DNA from: Diadophis punctatus similis
Taxonomy: Eukaryota; Chordata; Lepidosauria; Squamata; Dipsadidae
NCBI GenBank assembly: GCA_023053685.1
Contig: JALIGW010000002.1
Span: 171,721,430-171,785,429 of the forward strand
Direction: 5' to 3'
Length of the DNA: 64,000 bases
A program made the translations under genes and the position numbers. Each line of letters starts with the position of its first letter. The first letter of the stretch is position 1. Under the pieces are notes generated by a model. The model was given only the letters and a program-made list of their open reading frames with translations, had not been told where the DNA came from and ran no database searches. This document shows positions 40,721 through 57,043 of this stretch, one piece after another.

Positions 40721-41204
40721 CATGACACCTAAAACCCATTTATTAACTCTGCAGTGGACATCTCAGAATCAATTGGGTGACCATTTTGGAAGAAAGATTC
40801 TTGATTAGATGGGCACTTTATCCAAATTATTTTGCTTTGTCTCAGAATCAGGATCTCATCTAATGGGCTCTTCCTTTAGAATTCCACTAGCCTAAGGAAG
40901 CAACAGACAGAAAAAAACAGAGGAAAAATGGTATCATTTTGTGTGTGTATGTGTGTGTGTGTCTGTGAGAGAGAGAGAAAGAAAGAAATCAAGATGCTGG
41001 CCATAATCACATGATCAAAACATTTGCCCCTTTCTACATCTGTTACACATGCATTATCCTGGCAGGGTTGAAAATGTGATCACTCGGCACAAACCTCCAT
41101 TCTTTTCATAAGCTATGAGAATTAATATGAGTATTTCACTGAAATATGTTATCACTCAGTCATTGTTTGGTAACATCCAAACAGATTGCTACAGATTTTT
41201 AGCT

Positions 41205-41550
41205 AAAGATAAAGGTAGCTTCCCCTGTCCAGTCGTGTCTGACTCTAGGGGACAGCGCTCATCTCGGTTTCTTAGCTGAGGGAGCCAGCCATCTTTGGCT
41301 GAAGACATTTCAATAGTCATGTGGTCAGCATGACTATACACGAGGAGCACAGAACGCTGTTACCTTCCCACCAAAGTGGTACCTATTTATCTACTCGCAT
41401 TTGCATGCTTTCCAACTGCTAGGTGGGCAGAAGCTGGGGCAAGTAATGGGAGCTCACTCCATCATGTGGTGTTCGGATCTCAAACCCGGGCTGTCAGCTT
41501 TCCAGCTGACAAGCTAAGCGTCTTTAACCGCTGAACCATTGCCCCCCCCG
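41205..41550 (-). mobile_element. Second tRNA-derived squamate SINE family
   Basis: Plus strand shows GTAGCTTCCCCTGTCCAG, GGTCAGCATGACTATACACG, ACGCTGTTACCTTCCCACC and a tRNA-like end. The inverse of that end (GCAATGGTTCAGCGGTTAAA ... GGGTTTGAGATCC) has A and B boxes. It lies downstream of the MACROH2A1 3' end. Confidence 0.75.
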
Positions 41551-42010
41551 CCACCATTTTTACCCAAGACTTACACATCATTAATTCAGACAACACCAAG
41601 ACCATTTCAAACATTTTACTAAATCAATTCACACAAATTCCAAATTGCAAATATAATTAAGGGCAATAGGGTACTTTTCTCCTTGGATTCATCATTAAGA
41701 CGTGAAATAAACACAAAATTAGAAATGCAGCATTATTTTCTTTCTTTAAAAAGATGAGAAAGGAATGCCACCTGAAAAAAGCACCACAACACTGTTACAA
41801 AATAGGGTCTGCCGGTTTCTTTCACAAATAAAAGACTATGTACTGCTAACAACTTTCCAATCAATCCATAATTCATTAAAATAAAACTATAAAATCTCCT
41901 AGATTACACTAAATTCAGACAATGCCTGGAATACAGTGCATTAAACAGCAGTAATGTCAACTATCAGTGCCAACATAAAACATTTTCAAAAGTAAAAAAA
42001 AAAGCCCATC

Positions 42011-42016
42011 TTTATT
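42011..42016 (-). terminator. MACROH2A1: Candidate MACROH2A1 poly(A) signal
   Basis: AATAAA on the minus strand, about 103 nt after the stop, is followed by a T-rich stretch (GGGC then about ten T) that could serve as the downstream element. The resulting 3' UTR would be short, so a more distal site is possible. A SINE begins about 460 nt further downstream. Confidence 0.4.
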
Positions 42017-42118
42017 CCCTAGATGAATGAAATTTAAAATAAGGGGCTCTCTGTTTTACAATGAGGAATTTAAGGAGAGGGGCTGGGCAAAGAGGCAAGT
42101 ATCATTTGCTTTCTAGAC

Positions 42119-42346
<228 letters not shown>

Positions 42347-42506
42347 TCATTGTGTGTTTCAAAAATGTCACAAAATCCTAATGAGGCTTGCAATAAAATA
42401 TAATTTCCTAGTACCAAAGATCCTATCAATGAATTTTATAATGAAGTCCTGTATCTGCATGCTTGGGAGTACGTCCACTGAAACAGCTGAGCAGACATAT
42501 ATACTA

Positions 42507-43087
42507 CGAGGGTGAGTAATGCCATTTTGTTTAGGACAGGTATAATTACCAACACAGGAACATGTAGCATACATCAAAATGAAGCTGGTCCTCTGTGGAT
42601 CACATCCCTACTTCTCAACATAGGCACTGTTTCTCTCAATAGCAATGTTCCACCTTCGAATGAGAGCATGTATCCCTGCCTCGTAAAATTTTGTTGACTG
42701 TTCTTTGAGCCACTTCTTCACTGCAGTTTTCATTTCTTCGTCACTGGAATAATGTTTGCCTCTCAAACCCTCTTTCATGGGGCCGAAGAGATGATAGTCT
42801 GAAGGCGCTAAATCTGGTGAGTATGGAGGATTATTATTCCAGTGACGAGGAAGTGAAAATTGCAGTGAAGAAGTGGTTCAAAGAACAATCAACAAAAATT
42901 TATGAGGCAGGGATACATGCTCTCATTCGAAGGTGGAACATTGCTATTGAGAGAAACGGTGACTATGTTGAAAAGTAGGGATGTGATCCACAGAGGACCA
43001 GCTTCATTTTGATGTATGCTACATGTTCCTGTGTTGGTAATTATACCTGTCCTAAACAAAATGGCATTACGTTTTGACTCACCCTCA
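42507..43087. mobile_element. Mariner foldback element, TA-flanked
   Basis: The terminal 3' part of a mariner transposon is present twice, head to head. The left arm (minus sense) runs from CGAGGGTGAGT and the right arm (plus sense) ends ACTCACCCTCA, with TA on both sides (42505-42506, 43088-43089). Each arm encodes the transposase C-terminus (ALIRRWNIAIERN, YVEK stop). The left arm is longer, leaving a loop of about 80 nt that includes YSPDLAPSDYHLF in minus sense. No complete transposase remains, so it could move only in trans. Confidence 0.9.
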
Positions 43088-43618
43088 TATATTATATATT
43101 ATACAGGCATGTGCTGTGCATCTTGCAGAAGCTTGAAGGAGGAATATATAGGGTGAGATTCAAAAGGAAATGAGGGAGACCCTGGTTCTTTTTTCATTTA
43201 TCTGAAGAGCAGAGACAAACCCAAATGGCAGCCTTTTCCTTCCTATCTTCTCTTTGAAGACTGGCTTCTTAAACCACCATGGCTTGTAAAGCAGCCATTG
43301 CTAATAACCAAACATAAGCTATGGAAAAGCTGGGCTCAATTCTACTTAGGCAGCAATATATAATCAGTGGATTCCTAGAAATTTATGGTCAACCCCCCTT
43401 CCAAACCTACTCCAAATGTTCTCAATGAATTGTAATCTTTAATGTGACAGAAGGGGAAAATATTCCAAACTAAATTTTAATTAGCTGTATTTAATGTCAT
43501 GTTAAATTGAACATGTGTGTTAATTTGAAACAAATTGTTATTATTTTGCTGGGTTTATTTTGGGGGGTTGCAGGGTCTACAGTATGTCCTTATCCTCTTG
43601 GCCTAAAAATGTGGTGTG

Positions 43619-44011
43619 CAGAAGTAGGATTCACATAATTTCCCTACTGGTTCGCCCAGCACCGGAGAAAGGTGTGCGCGCGCCTTCTGTGCATGCGTGC
43701 AGCCTTCTGTACATGCGTGTAGCCTTTTGCTCGCGTGCGCAGCTTGAAAATGTGGCTAAATAGGATGATTTGTGCCTTCTGTACATGCACGTAGCCTTCC
43801 GCGCATGTGCTTTGCTCGCAAGTGCAGCTTGCACACATTCATGCGGCTTGAAAACGTGGCTAAATTCATCTGGTTTGGACCGGTTCATAAGGATCAGTAA
43901 TAGCGACCTGAGAGTAGGCCCGCCCCAGCAGCATAGTGTCGGGGTGGGCCTACTCGCAGGTCGCTATTACCGGTTCGTCTGAACCGGTCCAAACCGGCTG
44001 AATAACCTCTG
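43619..44011. mobile_element. hAT-type MITE I, TSD GTGGTGTG/GTTGTGTG
   Basis: 393 bp, in the last MACROH2A1 intron. Ends CAGAAGTAGGATTCAC and GGCTGAATAACCTCTG; flanking 8-mers agree at 7 of 8. A second inverted pair (GGTCGCTATTACCGGTTCG) lies near the right end. Confidence 0.85.
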
Positions 44012-44869
44012 GTTGTGTGCCATTATGCTATAGTAATGTTGAACTTATGGTTGGAAACAACTCACATAAGTTTTTGCATGTTTTCAGAGAATTCCTAACT
44101 GAGTGATTGCCAATCCTAAGGAACAAGCAGTGGAGAAAGGGGATTCTTGAGCAATTCCAATATGAATAGCTGAAAAGGCAAGCTTTAAAGGACTTTGAAG
44201 ATATGCTCTGAAGTCTACATTTAAACAACGGTACTTATTGCTTTAGAGAAGAGTATATAGAACTTTGAACTTTTAAAATGCCATTCTACAAATTTGGTTT
44301 TGCTGAAATTAGACATTGTAGAACATCTGGCACAACGATTATAGATTGCCCATTGTGCCTTCTCCCCCTTTCCCTCTTTTCTTGAAATACACACACTTAT
44401 AATGAATCACCCCATGTAAATTCATGTTTTATCCATAAAATTGGACAGAGCTGTTTATACAGATTTAACAAGTAATGTCTGGTTGACAGATGTCTGTCCT
44501 GGAACAGCTGTGTACATGTGTCGGGACTGGGAGAAAATGCTGCTCTTAAAAAACATTTTTATGTTTTAAGATTTTTATTTACCATTCTTCAGATTTGTTG
44601 AACTGAACTGACAAGATGAGTATGCTATTCTTTAAAGGGACACATTTTCACTTGGAATGTAAATCCAATTCAATACCATTTAAACTCCCTTCTATATACA
44701 TTCACAGCCCCACACAAGAGAACTTTATCAAATAGTAAACATTTTTTTCAAGCTGTAATTAATATTTAAAATATTAATACATTCCTCTTCCTGGCCATTT
44801 GGGACAATTTCTTAAAATATAACACTTTCAGGGAAGAGAGAGAGAGAGGGAGAGAGAGAGAAAATTTTT

Positions 44870-47800
44870 TATTAATGGTCTGGGTTATGAATGTGTTATG
44901 ATTGGTTGATAGAGACTGGGTGGCTGTTAGTGGCTGAATGAGTGAGCTGGGGATTGGGTCTCTACCCCCCTCTGCTGAGTGTGTAAACAGAAGCGGAGGG
45001 GGGTTCCAGTCCTCCCCCAGGCTCAGTATGACTGGGATGCATGGCCTGCTGGGAGAGAGGGGGACCAGTGGGGGAGAGGAGGGGATCTCTGGTGTGAGGG
45101 GGGACGGGAGTATTAAGGTCATAACAGGGAGAGGTAGGTATGGCGGGAGCAGGGGGGTAGGCCGCTCTCGGGGAACGAGAATTCGCTATCTTCAAGCGAT
45201 TCCTTGTTCTGGCCCCTCTGGTTTGGTTCCATCTAGCTCAGCCCGAGTACCTGGTAACCAGGGATGTCAGGGCCCTGGGCTCAAGCTGCTGCTGTTGAAT
45301 GCCAGGTCGATTACTAACAAGGCCCCCCTTGTACGGGATTTAATCCTGGAAGAGGGGGCGGACCTGGCATGTATTACTGAGACCTGGCTAGGCCAGGAGG
45401 GGGGGGTTCCCCTCTCCGAGATGTGCCCGGACGGGTTCTCAGTTCAGCATCAGCCGCGACCCCAGGGAAGGGGTGGAGGAGTGGCAATTATAGCTCGCCA
45501 GAACCTAAATCCTCGAAGGAGCCCTGCCCCGGAGATTGTTGGGTGTGAGACGCTCCTTCTGAAGCTGGACTTAGGGGTTCAGGTGGGCCTTCTGCTAACG
45601 TACTTGCCTCCTAGCTGCGTTGCAAAGGCCCTGCCTGTTCTGCTCGAGGCGGTAGCAGGGCTGGCGATTGAGTTCCCCAGGTTGATGGTGCTGGGGGACT
45701 TCAACCTGCCATCGCCCGGTGAAACCTCAGAGGCAGTCCAGGAGTTCATGGCTTCCATGACAACCATGGACCTGACCCAAGTAGTTCAGGGTCCGACTCA
45801 TGAGGGAGGTCACACGCTTGACCTTGTGTTTCTCTCGGGGCAGTGGAGAGATGATCTGAGGCTGAGGGGTTTAGTCACAGTACCCTTGTCGTGGTCAGAT
45901 CATTTCCTTCTGAGGTTGGATTTCATGGCGCCACTCCTCCACCGCAAGGAGGCGGGACCGATTAAGTGGTTCCGCCCCAGGCGCCTAATGGAATCCGAAG
46001 GATTTCAGAGGGAACTTGGGGAAATACCGGACTCCCTGGTACACGATTCATCTGAGGCTCTAGTGACTGCCTGGAATCAGGCGGCAACAGGGGCCTTAGA
46101 TCGGATTGCGCCTTTGCGGCCTCTCCGTGGCAGCGGATCCCGGAGGGCTCCTTGGTTTACTGAGGAGCTCCGGGAGATGAAGCGCCTAAAGAGACGCCTA
46201 GAGCGACGATGGAGAGCCAGTAAAGCTGAGTCTGACCGGACACTTTTAAGAACTTGCATTAAGTCTTACTTAGTGGCGATACGGGCGGCAAAATGTGCGC
46301 ATTTTTCCGCCCTTATTGCGTCCGCCGACTCCCGCCCAGCCGCCCTGTTTAGGGTGACGCGCTCCCTCCTCGCAAAGGGGGGGGGCGAAGAACCCTTGCA
46401 GGGTAGAGCTGAGGAATTTTCCCAGTTCCTGGCGGATAAAATCACTCAGATTCGGACAGACCTGGACTCCATTTGGACAGGGCAGGCCGAGATGACAGGG
46501 GCGAGTCTTAGTCCTGTTATTTGGGAGGAGTTTGAGCCTATCACTCCTGAGGATGTGGACAAGGCCATAGGAGCGATGAGCGCCTCCACTTGTTTATTGG
46601 ACCCGTGTCCCTCCTGGCTGGTTTCGGCCAGCAGGGAGGTGACACGCGGCTGGCTCCAGGCTGTTGTGATCGCATCTTTGAGAGAGGGGTCCGTCCCGCA
46701 GCCCTTAAAAGCTGCGGTGGTGAGGCCCCTCCTCAAGAAGCCTTCCCTGGACCCAGCGGATTTAAAGAACTTCCGTCCAGTCTCCAACTTACCCTTCTTG
46801 GGTAAAGTTGTAGAGAAAGTGGTGTCGCTCCAACTCCTGCGGCTATTGGAGGATACTGATTATCTGGATCCCTTTCAATCGGGTTTCAGGCGCGGCTACA
46901 GTACGGAGACTGCTTTGGTCGCACTGATGGATGATCTCTGGCGAGCACGGGATGGGGGTCATTCCTCCATCCTGGTGTTACTTGACCTCTCAGCGGCTTT
47001 CGATACCATCGACCATGGTATCCTTCTGCGTCGTCTTGGGGAGGTGGGAGTGGGAGGCACTGTTTTACGGTGGTTCTCCTCCTACCTCTCTGACAGGACG
47101 CAGTCGGTGTTGACAGGAGGGCAGAGGTCGGCCCCTAGGCCCCTGGTTTGCGGGGTGCCACAGGGTTCGGTCCTCTCGCCCATCCTGTTTAACATTTACA
47201 TGAAACCGCTGGGTGAGATCATCCGACGACACGGGGTGAGGTATCAGCAGTATGCTGACGATACCCAGTTGTACATCTCCACCCCGTGTCAGTTCAGTGA
47301 AGCAGTTGATGTAATGTGCCGCTGCCTGGACGATGTGAGGGTCTGGATGGGAGTGAACAGACTCAGGCTCAACCCAGACAAGACTGAGTGGCTCTGGATT
47401 TTGCCTCCCAAGGATTATGTCGACTGTCCCTCCCTGGTTCTCGGGGGAGAAAAATTGACTCCCTCGGAACAGGTCCGCAATTTGGGTGTCCTCCTAGATC
47501 CACAGCTAAAATTGGAGCAACATCTTTCAGCTGTGGCTAGGGGGACCTTTGCACAGATTCGTCTTGTGCACCAATTGCGACCTTACTTGGAGAGGGAGGC
47601 TTTGCTCACAGTCACTCATGCCCTTGTCACCTCACGGCTAGACTACTGTAACGCGCTCTACATGGGGCTACCCTCAAAGAGCATCCGGAGACTCCAACTG
47701 GTACAGAATGCAGCTGCGCGAGCTGTAGTGGGTGTACCGAGATACACCCACGTAACACCTATTCTTCGCCAGCTGCATTGGCTGCCAATTAGTCTCCGGT

Positions 47801-48275
47801 CGCAATTTAAGGTGTTGGTCGTTACCTTTAAAGCCCTACATGGCTCAGGGCCAGGTTACCTTCGGGACCGCATCCTACCACATACCTCCCTACGACCGGT
47901 TAGGTCCCATAGAGAGGGCCTCCTCCGGGTCCCATCGGCCAAACAATGTCGGTTGGCGGGGCCACGGGGGAGGGCCTTCTCTGTGGGAGCCCCGTCCCTC
48001 TGGAACCAACTCCCACCAGAGATCCGGACTATCCCCACCCTGCTGGCCTTCCGTAAAGCCATAAAAACTTGGCTCTTCCGGCAGGCGGGGTGAATAGGAA
48101 GATCAGATTCCCCCCTTGAATGTTGTTTTTATAATTGTTTTAACTATGCCTTTTAATTTTAAATTATGATAATTGTTTTTATTGTACGCTTCTTATTCTG
48201 TTGTACGCCGCCCTGAGTCCCACGGGATTGGGCGGCCTATAAGAACGTCTATTAAATTAAATTATAAATTAAACT
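44870..48275 (+). mobile_element. L2-type LINE, near full length
   Basis: This extends from a short 5' leader through ORF2 to a 3' UTR of about 170 bp holding the GCCGCCCTGAGTCC ... GGGCGGCCTATAAG signature seen at the 3' ends of squamate L2-like elements, then an AT-rich tail (TTAAATTAAATTATAAATTAAA). The end points are approximate because no clear target duplication was found. Confidence 0.8.
44938..48093 (+). CDS. L2-clade LINE ORF2 (endonuclease + reverse transcriptase), intact
   Basis: An uninterrupted 1051-codon frame. Residues 1-110 are Gly/Ser/Arg-rich. An apurinic-type endonuclease follows: NARS at about 121, ITETW at 146-150, GDFN at 253-256 and SDH at 320-322. A reverse transcriptase has FRPVSNLPFLGKVVEKV, the DLSAAFDTIDH block (from about 683), GVPQGSVLSP and YADD at 772-775. 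The C-terminal region has RLDYCNALYMG and LHWLPISLRSQFKVLV, typical of the L2 branch of the CR1/Jockey group. All catalytic residues are present. The element nicks target DNA and primes reverse transcription in place. It sits in the last MACROH2A1 intron, antisense to the gene. The Met at 44938 is the first in frame; no separate ORF1 was seen upstream. Confidence 0.93.
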   Translation: MSELGIGSLPPSAECVNRSGGGFQSSPRLSMTGMHGLLGERGTSGGEEGISGVRGDGSIKVITGRGRYGGSRGVGRSRGTRIRYLQAIPCSGPSGLVPSSSARVPGNQGCQGPGLKLLLLNARSITNKAPLVRDLILEEGADLACITETWLGQEGGVPLSEMCPDGFSVQHQPRPQGRGGGVAIIARQNLNPRRSPAPEIVGCETLLLKLDLGVQVGLLLTYLPPSCVAKALPVLLEAVAGLAIEFPRLMVLGDFNLPSPGETSEAVQEFMASMTTMDLTQVVQGPTHEGGHTLDLVFLSGQWRDDLRLRGLVTVPLSWSDHFLLRLDFMAPLLHRKEAGPIKWFRPRRLMESEGFQRELGEIPDSLVHDSSEALVTAWNQAATGALDRIAPLRPLRGSGSRRAPWFTEELREMKRLKRRLERRWRASKAESDRTLLRTCIKSYLVAIRAAKCAHFSALIASADSRPAALFRVTRSLLAKGGGEEPLQGRAEEFSQFLADKITQIRTDLDSIWTGQAEMTGASLSPVIWEEFEPITPEDVDKAIGAMSASTCLLDPCPSWLVSASREVTRGWLQAVVIASLREGSVPQPLKAAVVRPLLKKPSLDPADLKNFRPVSNLPFLGKVVEKVVSLQLLRLLEDTDYLDPFQSGFRRGYSTETALVALMDDLWRARDGGHSSILVLLDLSAAFDTIDHGILLRRLGEVGVGGTVLRWFSSYLSDRTQSVLTGGQRSAPRPLVCGVPQGSVLSPILFNIYMKPLGEIIRRHGVRYQQYADDTQLYISTPCQFSEAVDVMCRCLDDVRVWMGVNRLRLNPDKTEWLWILPPKDYVDCPSLVLGGEKLTPSEQVRNLGVLLDPQLKLEQHLSAVARGTFAQIRLVHQLRPYLEREALLTVTHALVTSRLDYCNALYMGLPSKSIRRLQLVQNAAARAVVGVPRYTHVTPILRQLHWLPISLRSQFKVLVVTFKALHGSGPGYLRDRILPHTSLRPVRSHREGLLRVPSAKQCRLAGPRGRAFSVGAPSLWNQLPPEIRTIPTLLAFRKAIKTWLFRQAG

Positions 48276-48885
48276 CCATTCATCAAGGAAACAATATAAT
48301 ATTGTTTTATAGATATTTTACCTGCAAAAATACTTTTCATAATATTGGCTCTTCTAACTGCATTTCCTAAAATTTAATCATTCTAGCCATGGCTAAAATG
48401 TTACCAAGGTGATAGGTCTGACCTCACTAGAGATTGTAGACAGAAATGAATAGCATCATTATTGTTTGTACTGCTAAAGATAAAAAGGGCACTGCTGAGT
48501 CACCCAGCTTAATTATTTGTCTCGCTAAGTGGCCATTCAAAAGCAGGGTAAAGCAATAAGCCAATATTAAAGAGTAGCGTATAGTAAGCTGTAACATATA
48601 AACTGCAAGGATTTAATCATTTTGCAACGTAACATTTATTGAGATACAGAAGCCACTATAAGGGATCATCATAGCTATGGCACATTTGTATGGATTTAGG
48701 TTTTATAGAAAAGAAAAATACCTTTCAGCTCTAAGTTTGGAAATTATAAGGACTTCGTCTTAAATCAACAGAAGGAAATGGTGGCTTAATATAATCCACA
48801 GTGGTTAGCAATAAGAAGCCAGCAGAACTGCCAGGGATCACATTGACAAATCATGGTTTGCTGAATTTTATAGGTAAGTATTTTA

Positions 48886-48955
48886 TTTATGTATTTATTT
48901 TAGTGTTCTTATATGCCGCCCTACTCCCTGGGGACTCAGGGCGGCGTAATTTATC
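48886..48955 (-). mobile_element. L2-like 3' tail fragment
   Basis: On the minus strand it reads ACGCCGCCCTGAGTCC ... GGGCGGCATATAAG followed by (AAAT)-rich sequence, the same signature as the 3' UTR of the intact L2. It lies just downstream of exon 49083-49257 in transcription terms. Confidence 0.6.
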
Positions 48956-49081
48956 ATGCTAAAACACAATCCTTGGATTACAAACCACGATTTTGCCAAG
49001 CCACAAAAAACAATCACTTTATTGCCTAGCATGTTGTGTGAATATAGATTTGGGGAACAAACTGGATGAATTTCAGGTTTA

Positions 49082-49285
<204 letters not shown>

Positions 49286-49371
49286 TTAACATTTTGGAAA
49301 ATACAACTGGAACAGTATAATTCAGCAATGAAGGATACATATAGTTCTTTACTCCAATGGATCACCTATAC

Positions 49372-49796
49372 CAGTGATGGCGAACCTATGGCACGGGTGC
49401 CACAGGTGGCACGCGGAGCCATATCTGCCGGCACGCGAGCCGTTGCCCTAGCTCAGCTCCAGTGCGCATGTGCGTGCACGCCAGCTGATTTTTGGCTCAC
49501 GCAGAGGCTCTGGGAGGACAATTTTGGCCTCCAGAGGGCCTCCGGGGTGGCGGGGGGAAGCATTTTCGCCCTCCCCAAGTTCCAAGAAAGCCCCTGGAGC
49601 CTGGGGAGGGCAAAAAATGGGCCTACTGGGCCCAGTGGAAGTCAGGAAACGGGGGAGTGGGGGGGTCACGCATGCATGCACAGGGGGATGGGGCAAGTGG
49701 GGGCCTTTGAATTATGGGTGTGGGCACGCACGAGCGTGCGATAGCGCGTGCACGCACTATTTTGGCACCAGAGGGAAAAAAGGTTTGCCATCACTG
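49372..49796. mobile_element. hAT MITE (GTGATGGCGAACC family), TSD ACCTATAC
   Basis: 425 bp, ends CAGTGATGGCGAACCTATGG and AAGGTTTGCCATCACTG, perfect duplications at 49364-49371 and 49797-49804. GC-rich interior; lies in the intron just upstream of exon 49083-49257. Confidence 0.92.
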
Positions 49797-50423
49797 ACCT
49801 ATACTGTACATTGAATGTGACTATATTTATGCCTGGTGGTAAATTTGGACATAACATTAAATTATTAATTTGATGCTAGGGAGGGGGAGGGCAAACATGC
49901 CCTGTACTCTACATACTTATACACTTTGGTCGTATTCACATGAGTTAGATCAATTGTGAAATACAAATTCAATACAAATTCACAGAGATTTTCCCCTCAA
50001 GTGGTATAATGCTTACCGTCAATATATAGGTAATACTACTGTATATAAGTAAGCTCTACTTACTTAGTTTTTAATTTTTGATTACCTAGGATTCTATACT
50101 CCTTCAATCATTCACACTTCCACATGCAGTTGACTTGCCTCTTAATTTTTTTTAAATTTTAAATTTTAAATTGAATTAGTGCATATGCTAGTAGCGATTT
50201 AAAATGGAATGTATGCATAGTTTATTTTCTTTTTTCCCATTTCTTTTTCTTTTTCTATTATTTTCAATATAGTAAAAATAAACCCAGGTCCGAAGGCCTT
50301 TTTAATACAATCCTCATCAATGACATGCTGAGGACATTCTGGCTATTTAAAAGAATCCAAGCTAAACTGAACTGCCATCTATGGTACACATAGATAAAAT
50401 GTTCCCCGTTTCCCAAGGATTTA

Positions 50424-50582
<159 letters not shown>

Positions 50583-50999
50583 CTACACATCACAGATTTC
50601 TCTGAGCAAAAAATGGGGGTGGGGTGGGGGGCACTGCAAAGTAAGATCTAAACCTTTGAGGACTGGTCCATAAGTAACAATTCCCTCTTGATCTTCCCTC
50701 TTTTTAAAAATCCGCCCTCCCACGGGATTTATCCCGATGCAATTTGCAATGCCAACCAGCAGGGCGGTGACATTTCAAGCGGCTGCTTCCATAGAACCAA
50801 CAGTAGACATGCCTTCCGGAGAATGGGCTAATGCAATGAGACTTGACTGTTGTACCAACGCTTTCCCATGGAGGGCAAGGTCCCCCTTTCTGTTACAGAC
50901 TGCTTTAAAGACAAAGTTGCCATAAGAAGAACTTGAAACTCACCTCATCTTCATCCCTGACCCCAACAGGTGGCCCCCGGGAGTGTAACAGTCTTGTGA

Positions 51000-54871
<3,872 letters not shown>

Positions 54872-55336
54872 CTACAACAGGTAAACAAATGTGTATCAAC
54901 CATGTTGGTCAAAGACCCAGAACAGGATCTACATTTATGTACATACCAACATCCTTCTTTATCCTACCTTTTGGGCTCCAAAATATGTGTAATAAACCAT
55001 CACAATAAAGCCTAAGAGTCTGTGTACAGGTGTGTGCTGAGAAAAGGGAGAATGAAAGGAGAAGGTAGAGAAACATCAAATACATAACTTTTAGTACTTG
55101 ACCAATAGGTCAAAGACACTGCATTTCAGGAAGGAAGTATAAAGAACAGCTAGCATCTTCTTGGTTTTGCAGAACCTGTAAAAGTGTAATCTTAAAAAAC
55201 ATGATGATAACACCATCCAATCTGGCTCATCAAATCTAACAAAGCAACTGTTTCTCCATTCTGATACACTATCTTTACAATGTTCCTTGATTTTTATAAA
55301 TATTTCCAACATGATTTTATTGACCATGTTAGGAAT

Positions 55337-55338
55337 AT

Positions 55339-55409
<71 letters not shown>

Positions 55410-55679
55410 TTTGTGAGATTTATTTATTTATTTATTTATTTTATTTATGAGATTTATATACCGCCTCACAGTGCAAGTACTCTCTAAGTGGTTTACACCA
55501 GTAAGCAATGTATATTTATATTGCCCACAACAGTCTGGGTCCTCATTTTACCTACCTCGGAAGGATGGAAGGCTGAGTCAACCTTGAGCCGGTGAGATTT
55601 GAACCGCTGACCTGCAGATCACAGTCAGCTAAAGTGGCCTGCAGTACTGCACTCTAACCGCTGCGCCACCTCGGCTCAT
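55337..55679 (-). mobile_element. tRNA-derived squamate SINE with long (AAAT)n tail
   Basis: Body 55437-55679 (ATATACCGCCTCACAGTGC ... GCGCCACCTCGGCTC) and a tail that reads (ATTT)n on plus from 55337 to 55436. In the MACROH2A1 intron just upstream of exon 1.1, same strand as the gene. Confidence 0.85.
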
Positions 55680-56884
55680 AATGCATTAAGACCTACAGAA
55701 ATCAATGTGTACTTTAACTCCCCAGAAGTTCTGGGAGCATTTTCAGCTTGCAATACTATAACTACTTGCTGAATATGTAACGCCATTGAAAGGAGCAGAT
55801 ATCCTGAATGGCAGGGTAAGGGATGAAATGAAACATAGCCTTTTGCTTTGATAGTCCTTTGGGCTCATTCTGGCCTGAACAAGCAATGGCCATGTTATCC
55901 TGAGGCAAAATTCTTAAATTCTCCCTCTGAAACTAATAATAGGAAACAACTATATGACCTATATAGGTCTTTGAAGGATGTAAATAATTTGCAAACAATA
56001 GATTATAAGGTGCCTTAACTCTAGAATTCCCAGTAGCAGACTTATGACTAAGGAACTAAAGATTCAAGAATGAATATATGTAGAGATTTCAGCATAATAT
56101 TTGTTCTATAACTTCTAAATAAACAGAAACATAGGACTATATGGAATTCACCATGGTAGTTGTTCTTTTTAATGAGAAAAAAGTGCTAATTTCATAATTT
56201 AAGTTCCAAAATATGATACTTTTATATTTTAATTATTTGTGTTTAATTTTATCATGCCTCTTCTAAGTTTATTTTAAAGTTAAATGTATATTTTAAGTTA
56301 AATGTAAGAAAAAAATATTTTAACCCTATGTTAAACTATGCAGATTAATATACATAGTAGCATTTCAGAAAAATGTTTAAGTAGTTAACATTAATTTCAC
56401 ATCTTCATTAAAAGTTCAATCAGGATATACAGTAAAATGCACTTGATTACCCTTGGCAATAAATGGGAGATAGTTTTTTTTTAAAAAAAAGAAAAATCAC
56501 AAATATCAAGGATTTAGGAACAATATTCTGAAATGGAATGCTCCAACCATAGAATGCAATCTCTCATTCAATGTGGTTGAAGAAGTTATTCATAAAACAC
56601 CTAAATCAAGGCAAACTATGGTACTATTTTCACTTCAATCAACTCCCACATAATGTGGGAATGAAATACTATTCTCTCTCTTGCCTCGCTCTCATATAAA
56701 AAAGAAATTTGTGTGCCTAGTAACTTCTCTTTTGATAAAATGATACTTAAAACTACAATTAAAATAGATCATTTTAACATTAAAAAAGCTATAACACAGC
56801 TGATAAGACAGCTGCCTAGAGAAAAACTCCAGAAGGATCCAGTGCTTATAGTGCAATCCTAACCAATTGCTTCTGTGTATGCAA

Positions 56885-57043
56885 ATGTAAGAATTTAAAA
56901 AAAATATTTAACCCTATGTTCTGCAGGTTAATATACATGGTAGCATTTCAGAAAAATTAAGAGTCTGTGTACAGGTGTGTGCTGAGAAAAGGGAGAATGA
57001 AAGGGGAAGGTAGAGTAACATCAAATACATGACTTTTAGTACT
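56885..57043 (+). repeat. Chimeric templated duplication in intron
   Basis: The left part (56885-56957) copies 56303-56376 (shared AACCCTATGTT, TAATATACAT, GTAGCATTTCAGAAAAA). The right part (56958-57043) copies 55015-55088 (shared GAGTCTGTGTACAGGTGTGT, GGGAGAATGAAAGG, CTTTTAGTACTT). CTTCTGTGTATGCA occurs on both flanks. It lies between the 1.2 and 1.1 exons. Confidence 0.85.

Noticed and set aside
42500..43090. CRISPR-like or regulatory inverted array
   Set aside because: The inverted repeats are fully explained by two mariner 3' ends; this is a vertebrate genome with no array structure.
44766..45122. Minus-strand ORF of 118 codons
   Set aside because: Antisense of the L2 ORF2 start; Pro/Ser-rich and without motifs.
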